Assembly (NCBI GenBank): GCA_964372275.1
Contig: CAYJRR010000003.1
Coordinates: forward strand, 22,240-86,239
DNA length: 64,000 nucleotides
Reading direction: 5' to 3'
From: CAYJRR01 sp964372275 [NCBI: uncultured bacterium]
GTDB lineage: Bacteria; CAYJRR01
Positions 54,940-61,518 of this stretch are shown piece by piece. The stretch's first letter is position 1; the number at the start of each line of letters is the position of its first letter. Position numbers and translations under genes: made by a program. The notes below the pieces were generated by a model, which made no database searches, was not told the origin of the DNA, and was given only the letters and a program-made list of their open reading frames with translations.

Positions 54940-55680
54940 TTGTCCTTTCCGCAACGAGGAGCTGGTGACCGCGGGGCCGCGAGCGGCCCCGGCAACCTGA
55001 AGATCAACTATCGCATCCGCGCCAAGCAGGTGCGCGTGATCGACCCCGAGGGGCAGCAGCTCGGGGTGCTGGCGCTTCCCGACGCGATCCGCAAGGCGGA
55101 GGAGGCGGGTCTCGACCTGGTCGAGATCTCGCCGATGTCGACACCGCCGGTCTGCCGCATCATGGACTACGGGAAGTTCAAGTACGACACCAAGAAGCGG
55201 GCGCAGGAGTCGCGCCGGCACCAGACGGTGGTGGAGATCAAGGAAGTGAAGATGCGTCCGAAGACGGACGAACACGACCTCGATTTCAAGATCAAGCACA
55301 TCCAGCGCTTCCTCGAGGAAGGGAACAAGGTCAAGGTGACGGTCATGTTCCGCGGGCGCGAGATCACGCACGCGGAGATCGGCCGCGACCTGTTGCGGGA
55401 CGTGGCGGAGAAGGTGAAGGCCCAGGGGCAGATCGAGGTCGTACCCAAGATCGAGGGGAAGAGCATGTTCATGATCCTCTCGGCCGCGCGGAAGGGTGGC
55501 GGCGCCCCGCGCCCGCAGCCGTCGGCCGCGTCGTCCGCGTCGCCCGCCGGAGCGGCGCCGGCGACCGCGCCGAGGCCTGCACCGGCCGCCGTCGCGGCGC
55601 GTCCGGCCGGTCCGGAGATCGAAGTCAAGCGACGTCCCCCGGCCGCGGGGATCGATTCCAGAGAGCAGAAGGGAACCTGA
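54940..55680 (+). CDS. infC: Translation initiation factor IF-3 with Ala/Pro-rich tail
   Basis: IF-3 binds the 30S subunit and checks the start codon and tRNA-fMet. The N-domain (NYRIRAKQVRVIDPEGQQLG) and C-domain (EIKEVKMRPKTDEHDLDFKI, MFRGREITHAEIG, then IEGKSMFMIL) are complete within residues 20-184. An extra 60 residues of Ala/Pro/Arg follow, which most IF-3 proteins lack. The TTG start follows an AGAGGAG ribosome site by about 6 bases; many infC genes use a rare AUU start for autoregulation, so a non-ATG start here fits. rpmI follows after 2 bases. Confidence 0.95.
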   Translation: MSFPQRGAGDRGAASGPGNLKINYRIRAKQVRVIDPEGQQLGVLALPDAIRKAEEAGLDLVEISPMSTPPVCRIMDYGKFKYDTKKRAQESRRHQTVVEIKEVKMRPKTDEHDLDFKIKHIQRFLEEGNKVKVTVMFRGREITHAEIGRDLLRDVAEKVKAQGQIEVVPKIEGKSMFMILSAARKGGGAPRPQPSAASSASPAGAAPATAPRPAPAAVAARPAGPEIEVKRRPPAAGIDSREQKGT

Positions 55681-55682
55681 CG

Positions 55683-55877
55683 ATGCCGAAGATCAAGTCG
55701 AAGCGGGGCGCGATGAAGCGCTTCAAGGTGACCGCCGGTGGCAAGGTCCGCCATGCCAAGGCGTTCAAGAACCACATCCTCACGAACAAGGGGCGCAAGC
55801 GGAAGCGCCATCTGAAGGCCCTCGGGATCATGAACACCACCGACGGCCGCAAGGCGAAGAAGCTGCTGTCCACCTAA
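55683..55877 (+). CDS. rpmI: 50S ribosomal protein L35
   Basis: The 64-residue basic protein reads MPKIKSKRGAMKRFKVTAGG and continues HAKAFKNHILTNKGRKRKR, the L35 signature. It lies between infC and rplT in the classic operon order. The start is the first ATG after infC. Confidence 0.97.
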   Translation: MPKIKSKRGAMKRFKVTAGGKVRHAKAFKNHILTNKGRKRKRHLKALGIMNTTDGRKAKKLLST

Positions 55878-55886
55878 CGTTTCCGT

Positions 55887-55909
55887 CCCCGGCGCCACGC
55901 GCGCCGGGG
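55887..55909 (+). promoter_or_regulatory. GC hairpin between rpmI and rplT
   Basis: CCCCGGCGC pairs perfectly with GCGCCGGGG over 9 bp around a 5-base loop (CACGC). No T tract follows, so it is not a standard terminator. It may stabilise the mRNA or be part of L20 autoregulation; this is inference. Confidence 0.45.
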
Positions 55910-55931
55910 CGCTGTTGGAAGGAATGAACCG

Positions 55932-56303
55932 ATGCCACGCGTAAAGAGAGCCGTCATCTCCCGGCGGCGGAAGAAGAAGATCTTCCAGAAGACGAAGGGT
56001 TTCTACTCGGGGCGCCGCCGCCTGCTGCGGTCGGCGCTGGAGACGCTGCAGCGCGGAGGGGCGTTCGCCCACCGCGACCGCCGCGTGAAGAAGCGCGAAT
56101 ACCGCGCGCTGTTCGTGCAGCGCTTGAACGCCGGAGCGCGCGAGAACGGGCTGTCCTACAGCCGTCTCATCGCGGGGCTCAAGAAGGCGGGGATCGAGAT
56201 CAACCGGAAGATGCTCTCCGAGCTCGCGATCCACGACGCCCCGGCGTTCGCGAAGGTGGTCGAGGCGGCCAAGGCGGCGCTGGGAGCCGCGAAAGCGGCG
56301 TAG
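55932..56303 (+). CDS. rplT: 50S ribosomal protein L20
   Basis: The 123-residue protein opens MPRVKRAVISRRRKKKIFQK and has KGFYSGRRRLLRSALE and YRALFVQRLNAGARENGLSY, all diagnostic of L20. It binds 23S rRNA early in assembly and in several bacteria represses its own operon. A ribosome site GGAAGGAA precedes the ATG. pheS follows after 19 bases. Confidence 0.97.
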   Translation: MPRVKRAVISRRRKKKIFQKTKGFYSGRRRLLRSALETLQRGGAFAHRDRRVKKREYRALFVQRLNAGARENGLSYSRLIAGLKKAGIEINRKMLSELAIHDAPAFAKVVEAAKAALGAAKAA

Positions 56304-56322
56304 CCGACCCGCTCCGAGGCGA

Positions 56323-57399
56323 GTGCTCGACCGAATCGAACAGCTGGAGCGCGATGCCCTGGCGGCGCTCGACCGCGCGGCCGACCTGCGCGCGGTCGAA
56401 GAGGTGCGATCGACGTTCCTCGGCCGGCTGGACGGCGCGCTCACCGTCCTCCTGCGTGGACTGCGCGATCTTCCCGCGGAGCAGCGCCCGGCCGTCGGCG
56501 CGCGCGCCAACCGGGCCAAGGTCGCAATCGAGGCCCGGATCGAGGCGGCGATGGTCCGCCTCGGCGGCGCGGAGCGGGAGCGGAGACGGGCCGAATCGGC
56601 CGTCGACGTGACGCTGCCGGCGCGGACCGTTCCGCGCGGGCAGGTCCATCCGATCACGCGCGTCTGTGAGGAGATCGTCGACGTCTTCCAGCGCATGGGA
56701 TTCGGCGTGGAGCGGGGACCGGAGGTCGAAAGCGACTTCCACAACTTCGCCGCGCTCAACTTCCCCGCCGACCACCCCGCGCGCGACATGCAGGACACCC
56801 TCTTCGTGCGGGGCGTGGGCTCCGGAGGCGCGGCCTCCGTCGACGGGCCGCGGGGCGGGCCGATGCTTCTCCGCACGCACACCTCTCCGGTGCAGATCCG
56901 CACCATGCTGCGGAGGAAGCCGCCGATCCGCGTGATCGTGCCCGGCGCGGTCTACCGGCACGACTCGGACCAGACGCACTCGCCGATGTTCCACCAGGTC
57001 GAGGGACTGCTCGTCGACGAGGGGATCTCGATGGCCGACCTGCGCGGCGTGCTGGGGGAGTTCGCGCGCGCGATGTTCGGCGCCAAGGCCGGAGTTCGCC
57101 TCCGGCCCAGCTTCTTCCCGTTCGTCGAGCCGGGGTGCGAGGTCGACGTCTCCTGCTTCCTCTGCGGGCCTTCGACGCGGTCCGCCTGCCGCGTCTGCAA
57201 GGGCACCGGCTGGGTCGAAATCCTGGGGGCGGGGATGGTCCATCCCGAGGTCTTCCGCGCCGTCGGCTACGACCCGGAGACGACGCAGGGGTTCGCCTTC
57301 GGGCTGGGGATCGAGCGGGTGGCGATGCTGCGCTACCGGATCCCCGACATCCGCCTCTTCTACGACAGCGACCTCCGCTTCCTCCGACAGTTCGCGTGA
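56323..57399 (+). CDS. pheS: Phenylalanine-tRNA ligase alpha subunit
   Basis: The catalytic alpha subunit forms a heterotetramer with PheT. The N-terminal coiled-coil helix (MLDRIEQLERDALAALDRAA) is followed by the catalytic core with HPITRVCEEIVDVFQRMGF, the motif 2 region HRTHTSPVQIRTM-like (read as LRTHTSPVQIRTM), FHQVEGLLVD, and the C-terminal block GFAFGLGIERVAMLRYRIPD. A Cys-rich insertion (SCFLCG...CRVCKGTGW) is normal for the family. 358 residues; GTG start. pheT follows after 13 bases. Confidence 0.96.
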   Translation: MLDRIEQLERDALAALDRAADLRAVEEVRSTFLGRLDGALTVLLRGLRDLPAEQRPAVGARANRAKVAIEARIEAAMVRLGGAERERRRAESAVDVTLPARTVPRGQVHPITRVCEEIVDVFQRMGFGVERGPEVESDFHNFAALNFPADHPARDMQDTLFVRGVGSGGAASVDGPRGGPMLLRTHTSPVQIRTMLRRKPPIRVIVPGAVYRHDSDQTHSPMFHQVEGLLVDEGISMADLRGVLGEFARAMFGAKAGVRLRPSFFPFVEPGCEVDVSCFLCGPSTRSACRVCKGTGWVEILGAGMVHPEVFRAVGYDPETTQGFAFGLGIERVAMLRYRIPDIRLFYDSDLRFLRQFA

Positions 57400-57412
57400 A
57401 CGAGCCGATCCG

Positions 57413-59845
57413 ATGCGCGTCACCTACCGCTGGCTGAAGGAGTTCCTCCCCGATCTGTCCGCGTCGGCGGAAGAGGTCGCGGCCGCGTTGACCTCGGCCG
57501 GCCTGGAGGTCGAGTCGGTCGAGTCTCTCGCCGCGGGCTTCGAGAAGGTGGTCGTCGGCCGGCTGCTCGAGGTCAGGCGGCATCCGAACGCCGACCGGCT
57601 GACGGTCTGCGACGTGACGCTATCGCCCGACGCGCGATCCGTCCGGCAGATCGTCTGCGGCGCGAACAACCACAAGGCCGGCGACAAGGTCGCGGTGGCG
57701 CTGCCCGGGGCGACGCTGCCCAACGGGACGGCGATCCAGAAAGGGAAGATCCGCGGCGAGGTCTCGGACGGGATGCTCTGTTCGGAGACGGAGCTGCGCC
57801 TCCGGGAGTCGTCGGCCGGGATCTGGATCCTGCCGCCGGATACCGTCGAGGGACGGCCGGTGGCGGAGGCGATGAACCTCGCCGACTGGGCGTTCGAGGT
57901 CGCCGTGACTCCGAACCGGGGGGACTGCCTCTCGGTGATCGGCCTGGCGCGCGAAGCGGGCGCGGCGCTCGAGGTCCCGTTCCGGGTGCCGCGCGTCGAC
58001 GTGCCGGTGGCGCCCGCCGCCGCGTCGTCGGCGGTGAAGCTGTTCGTCGACGATCCGGCCGGTTGTCCGCGCTACGTGGCGCGCGTGATCGAAGGGGTGA
58101 CGATCGGTCCCTCCCCGGCGTGGATGGTGCGCCGGCTGGAGGCGTGCGGCGTCCGCGCCATCAACGCGGTCGTCGACGTCACCAACTACGTGATGCTCGA
58201 GACCGGCCAGCCGCTGCACGCCTTCGACGCCGAGCGGATCCGCGGGGGGGAGATCGTGGTGCGCGCCGCGCGCCCCGGCGAATCGATGAAAACGCTCGAC
58301 GGCGTCGAGCGGGCGCTCGTCGCCGACGACCTGGTGATCGCCGATGGCGCGGGGGCGGTGGCGATCGCCGGGGTGATGGGGGGCGAGGGGTCCGGGGTCC
58401 GCGAGACGACGACGACGATCGTCCTGGAGGCGGCGCACTTCGATCCCGCGCGGGTGCGGCGCACGGCGCGGCGGCTGGGGCTGCACACCGACGCCTCGCA
58501 CCGGTTCGAACGCGACGTCGATCCCTCCGGGGTCGATCGCGCGAGCAGCGATGCCGCGCGCCGGATCGCCGAGCTCACCGGCGGACGCGTGCTGGCGGGA
58601 TCGGTGGAACGGTCGGCCGGCGCGTTCGAGCCGCGGGAGGTGGCCTTGACCGCGGCGCGCGTCCGTTCGCTCCTCGGGATCGAGATCGAGGAGCGCGAGA
58701 TCGTCGACCTCTTGGCGCCGCTCCAGCTCCACGCGCGGCCGGACGGACCGGGCCGGCTGGCGGTCACCGTGCCGCGGTTTCGGGCCGACCTCAAGATCGA
58801 AGCCGACCTGGTGGAGGAGGTGGCGCGGAGACGGGGCTACGAACGGATCCCGGAGCGGCGACCGCTGGCGCGGATGACGGCGGAGGGGCACAGCTCCGAC
58901 CTGGAGCGGGTGCGCGCGGCGCGCGCGCTGCTCGTCGGCCTCGGATTCTCGGAGGCGATCCACCTGCCGTTCGCCCCCGAGGACGAAGCGGCGCGCTTCA
59001 AGCTGCCGCCCGAGGATCCGCGGGCGCAGACCGTTCCGCTGGCCAATCCGCTGGCGGCCGATCAGGCGGTGCTGCGCGCGACGCTCGTGCCCGGTCTGCT
59101 TCGGGCGCTGGCGCGAAACCGCGCGCTGCGGACGTTTGACGTGCGGCTGTTCGAGCTGCGGCCGGCGTTCCGGTGGCAGGGGGCCGGGCGGCTGCCGGAT
59201 GAGACGCGGCGCCTTTCGGCGATCCTCTCGGGCCGGCGTCATCCACCGCATTGGGGCCAGCCCTCGCTCGACGTCGACCTGTTCGACGCCAAGGCGGTCG
59301 CGGAGACGGCGGTGGCCGCGCTCACGCGGCGCGCCGCCGCCTTCGTACCGTCGACCGAGCCGTTCCTGATCGCCGGTGCGCAGGCCCACGTCGACGTGGC
59401 GGGCCGCACCGTCGGGTTCGTCGGGGAGCTCGACCCGGAGGTCCTCGCCGCCTTTGGCCTTCCCGCGGGGACCGGCGCGATCGCACGCGCCTTTGCCGTC
59501 GAGCTCGACTTCGACGCACTGGTCGCCCTCGGGTGTCCGACGCCGACCTACGAGGAACTGCCGCGCCATCCGTCGGTGGAACGGGATCTGGCGCTGCTCG
59601 TCGACGACGGCGTCTCCGCCGGAAGCCTGCTGTCCGCCATTCGTGCGTACCAGAAGAAGGGCCTGGAGGCGGTGGAGGTCGTCGACCTCTATCGCGGCGA
59701 TCGGCTTCCCGCGGGGAAGAAGAGCCTCGCGCTACGAATGACCTGGCGCGCCGCCGACCGGACGCTGACCGACGACGAGGTCAACGCGCTTCACGAGAAG
59801 GTCGTCGTTCAGCTGGTTTCGACGTTCAAGGCCGAGCGGCGATGA
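57413..59845 (+). CDS. pheT: Phenylalanine-tRNA ligase beta subunit
   Basis: The beta subunit carries the editing site and the tRNA-binding domains. The N-terminal EMAP/tRNA-binding domain has ADRLTVCDVTL and ICGANNHKAGDKVAVALPGA (shortened). The B3/B4 editing domain, B5 domains and the catalytic-like domain follow. The C-terminal FDX-ACB (anticodon-binding) domain ends ALHEKVVVQLVSTFKAERR. 810 residues is typical of PheT. An AT-rich intergenic region of 225 bases separates it from ihfA. Confidence 0.96.
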   Translation: MRVTYRWLKEFLPDLSASAEEVAAALTSAGLEVESVESLAAGFEKVVVGRLLEVRRHPNADRLTVCDVTLSPDARSVRQIVCGANNHKAGDKVAVALPGATLPNGTAIQKGKIRGEVSDGMLCSETELRLRESSAGIWILPPDTVEGRPVAEAMNLADWAFEVAVTPNRGDCLSVIGLAREAGAALEVPFRVPRVDVPVAPAAASSAVKLFVDDPAGCPRYVARVIEGVTIGPSPAWMVRRLEACGVRAINAVVDVTNYVMLETGQPLHAFDAERIRGGEIVVRAARPGESMKTLDGVERALVADDLVIADGAGAVAIAGVMGGEGSGVRETTTTIVLEAAHFDPARVRRTARRLGLHTDASHRFERDVDPSGVDRASSDAARRIAELTGGRVLAGSVERSAGAFEPREVALTAARVRSLLGIEIEEREIVDLLAPLQLHARPDGPGRLAVTVPRFRADLKIEADLVEEVARRRGYERIPERRPLARMTAEGHSSDLERVRAARALLVGLGFSEAIHLPFAPEDEAARFKLPPEDPRAQTVPLANPLAADQAVLRATLVPGLLRALARNRALRTFDVRLFELRPAFRWQGAGRLPDETRRLSAILSGRRHPPHWGQPSLDVDLFDAKAVAETAVAALTRRAAAFVPSTEPFLIAGAQAHVDVAGRTVGFVGELDPEVLAAFGLPAGTGAIARAFAVELDFDALVALGCPTPTYEELPRHPSVERDLALLVDDGVSAGSLLSAIRAYQKKGLEAVEVVDLYRGDRLPAGKKSLALRMTWRAADRTLTDDEVNALHEKVVVQLVSTFKAERR

Positions 59846-60070
59846 GGTCGTGTCGGTAGGCGCGGGCGCCGCGTCGCCGCCCCGTCGAATCGACGTGCCG
59901 CGGCAGGCCCAACGAGCGCCCGCGCGGGCGCGCCGGAGGCGATCCCGCGGCCCTTCCCTCGACGAGGAGGCGCCGATCCCCTCCCCAGGCGTGGTAGTTG
60001 CTGAATTTGTTTGCTTATTTGACGTTTTGGGGGCACAAAGAGGGGTATGGATCCCAAGGAGGGCGGTTCG
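59846..60070 (+). other. Intergenic region before ihfA, partly AT-rich
   Basis: The first 150 bases are GC-rich with no ORF supported. Positions 59996-60040 are AT-rich (TTGCTGAATTTGTTTGCTTA is one stretch) and may contain the ihfA promoter, but no well-spaced -35/-10 pair was found. Confidence 0.35.
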
Positions 60071-60379
60071 ATGACGAAGGCGGACATCGTCGAGAACGTC
60101 TATGAAAAAGTTGGGTTCTCCAAGAAGGAGTCCGCCGAGATCGTGGAGATGGTGTTCGACACCATCAAAGAGACGCTCGAGCACGCCGAAAAGATCAAGA
60201 TCTCGGGCTTCGGTAACTTTGTGATCCGAAGCAAGAAACCCCGCGTCGGTCGCAATCCGCAGACCGGCGAGGAGATCGAGATCTCGGCGCGGAAGGTGCT
60301 GACCTTCAAGCCGAGCCAAGTCCTCAAGAACGCGCTGAATGCCGCCATCGCCGCCGAGTCGGCGAAGGCCGGATCGTGA
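60071..60379 (+). CDS. ihfA: Integration host factor subunit alpha
   Basis: This small DNA-bending protein of the HU/IHF family begins MTKADIVENVYEKVGFSKKE and has the DNA-binding arm GFGNFVIRSKKPRVGRNPQT and the C-terminal EEIEISARKVLTFKPSQVLK. I use the ATG at 60071 because AAGGAGG lies 8 bases before it and homologues start there. An ATG at 60047 in the same frame adds eight residues. 102 residues. The start of the MerR-type gene overlaps its stop (GTGA). Confidence 0.94.
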   Translation: MTKADIVENVYEKVGFSKKESAEIVEMVFDTIKETLEHAEKIKISGFGNFVIRSKKPRVGRNPQTGEEIEISARKVLTFKPSQVLKNALNAAIAAESAKAGS

Positions 60380-60729
60380 TTCTCCCCGAGAAGATCTACT
60401 TCAAGATCGGTGAAGTGGCCCGTCTGACCGGTTTGAAGGCCTACGTCCTCCGCTACTGGGAGACGGAGTTCAAGGCGATCCAGCCGGTCAAGTCCCGGTC
60501 GGGCCAGCGTCTCTACCGCAAGCGCGACGTCGAGCTGATCGTCGCGATCCGCGAGCTGCTCTACGAAAGGCGCTACACGATCGAAGGGGCGCGGAAGAAG
60601 ATCCGCGAGATATCGGGGGACGGGGAGCTGGCGCTGATCGAGGGGACCACGCCCGCGCCGGTGGCGCTCCAGCGGATCCGCGACATCGCCCACGACATCC
60701 TCTCCCTGGCCTCACGTCCGGTGGCCTGA
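60376..60729 (+). CDS. MerR-family transcriptional regulator
   Basis: The N-terminal winged helix (KIYFKIGEVARLTGLKAYVL, then RYWETEF) is a MerR-type DNA-binding domain. A short helical dimerisation part follows (ELIVAIRELLYERRYTIEGAR), without the ligand-binding extension of metal or drug sensors. Small regulators of this shape typically follow ihfA in Deltaproteobacteria-like genomes. Target and signal are unknown. GTG start, overlapping ihfA by 4 bases; 117 residues. Confidence 0.9.
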   Translation: MILPEKIYFKIGEVARLTGLKAYVLRYWETEFKAIQPVKSRSGQRLYRKRDVELIVAIRELLYERRYTIEGARKKIREISGDGELALIEGTTPAPVALQRIRDIAHDILSLASRPVA

Positions 60730-60741
60730 CCACCACCGTCG

Positions 60742-60770
60742 TTGCGCGGACGATGCGTCTGGTCTATGGT
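60742..60770 (+). promoter_or_regulatory. Predicted promoter of tRNA-Pro
   Basis: TTGCGC at 60742-60747 and TATGGT at 60765-60770 are 17 bases apart. The mature tRNA starts at 60783, so the transcription start would fall a few bases upstream of it. Confidence 0.5.
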
Positions 60771-60782
60771 GCCGCGTCGTTT

Positions 60783-60859
60783 CGGCGCGTAGCGCAGCCT
60801 GGTAGCGCACTTGCTTGGGGTGCAAGGGGCCGTGGGTTCAAATCCCGCCGCGCCGACCA
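60783..60859 (+). tRNA. tRNA-Pro (anticodon GGG)
   Basis: A full cloverleaf is seen. The acceptor stem is CGGCGCG (60783-60789) with CGCGCCG (60849-60855), followed by discriminator A and encoded CCA (60857-60859). The anticodon stem CTTGC/GCAAG holds the loop TTGGGGT, giving anticodon GGG. The T-loop is TTCAAAT. A hairpin repeat starts 2 bases after the CCA. Confidence 0.96.
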
Positions 60860-60861
60860 AA

Positions 60862-60896
60862 TCGCCCTTCGGGCTTCCCTCGGGGCCTCCCCGAGC
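60862..60896 (+). repeat. GC-rich tandem-hairpin repeat, copy 2
   Basis: TCGCCCTTCGGGCTTCCC is followed by TCGGGGCCTCCCCGAG. Directly downstream of tRNA-Pro, so it may end that transcript. It is one of four copies within 660 bases. Confidence 0.7.
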
Positions 60897-60901
60897 GTCT
60901 G

Positions 60902-61297
60902 TCAGACGACGAGCTTGACCGTCGGAGCCGCCGGCGGCGGTTCGTCGCGCACCGAACGATACGCCTCGTCACGCGTCCGATGCTTCGCGAAGCGATCGGC
61001 CGCGCGCCGTCCGCTCGCGGCGTCGCGCTCCGCCGGCGAACGTTCCGCGGGCAGCACGACGGCCGTGGCGAGGGGCGGGCCGACCTCGGCCGTCTCGTCC
61101 GGCGTGTTCTCCACGTCGGCGGCCGGTGCGAGTGCGGGCGGGGGGGCGACGGTGAGCGCTCGAGAGGGGTCCGGGGAGTTCCCCGGGGAAGCGCGAAGGG
61201 CGGATCGGTCGGCCCGGCGGATCGTCTCCACCTCGTCGGACGGATCGAAGGTCCAAACGGTGAAGGTGGGTTGCGTCGTTTCGGCCGATGCGCTCAC
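60902..61297 (-). CDS. Hypothetical protein carrying an in-frame hairpin repeat
   Basis: A 131-residue ORF starts at GTG (MSASAETTQPTFTVWTFDPS) and ends TVKLVV. It is hydrophilic and Ala/Pro-rich, with no signal or membrane helix. About 14 residues in the first third (SALRASPGNSPDPS) are encoded by a copy of the dispersed GC-rich repeat. There is no clear ribosome site, and the family is not recognised. The ORF stays open upstream to 61423. It could be a real small gene or chance in GC-rich DNA. Confidence 0.35.
   Translation of the reverse strand: MSASAETTQPTFTVWTFDPSDEVETIRRADRSALRASPGNSPDPSRALTVAPPPALAPAADVENTPDETAEVGPPLATAVVLPAERSPAERDAASGRRAADRFAKHRTRDEAYRSVRDEPPPAAPTVKLVV
61166..61206 (-). 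repeat. GC-rich tandem-hairpin repeat, copy 6 (AAC variant)
   Basis: Read on the minus strand: GATCCGCCCTTCGCGCTTCC followed by CCGGGGAACTCCCCGGACCC. Like copy 5 it has AAC between the arms of the second stem. It lies inside the 131-residue ORF. Confidence 0.6.
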
Positions 61298-61440
61298 GGG
61301 GGGAAGGGGTTGAGCAACCTCCGAGCCAACCCGGAGCCGTCCGAAGTGCCCATGACGTCGAGAGATTCGCGGCACGGGGCCCGGCCGGCCTGACGACCGG
61401 AGCTCCCGGCGAGGGACAGCCACTCCCCACCGACGGACCG

Positions 61441-61477
61441 GTCCGCCCTTCGGGCTTCCTCGGGGCCTCCCCGAACC
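61441..61477 (+). repeat. GC-rich tandem-hairpin repeat, copy 3
   Basis: GTCCGCCCTTCGGGCTTCC followed by TCGGGGCCTCCCCGAACC. It is directly followed by copy 4 and is nearly identical to it. Confidence 0.7.
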
Positions 61478-61478
61478 G

Positions 61479-61518
61479 GTTCGCCCTTCGGGCTTCCTCG
61501 GGGCCTCCCCGAACCCCT
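61479..61518 (+). repeat. GC-rich tandem-hairpin repeat, copy 4
   Basis: GTTCGCCCTTCGGGCTTCC followed by TCGGGGCCTCCCCGAACCCC. On the minus strand it begins at the TAG stop of the sigma54-activator gene, the same arrangement as copy 1 at the PEGA-domain gene. Confidence 0.7.

Noticed and set aside
54938-54941. AUU start codon for infC, as in E. coli
   Set aside because: An ATT is present but out of frame with the IF-3 reading frame; the TTG one base later is in frame and well spaced from the ribosome site.
51604-55371. Minus-strand ORF of 1255 codons
   Set aside because: Lies antisense to thrS and infC and beside the GT1 frame; its Leu/Arg/His-rich translation is a frame shadow.
61441-61518. 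Direct repeats as a CRISPR array
   Set aside because: Only two adjacent copies with no spacer between them, and each copy is itself a double hairpin; no cas genes are present.
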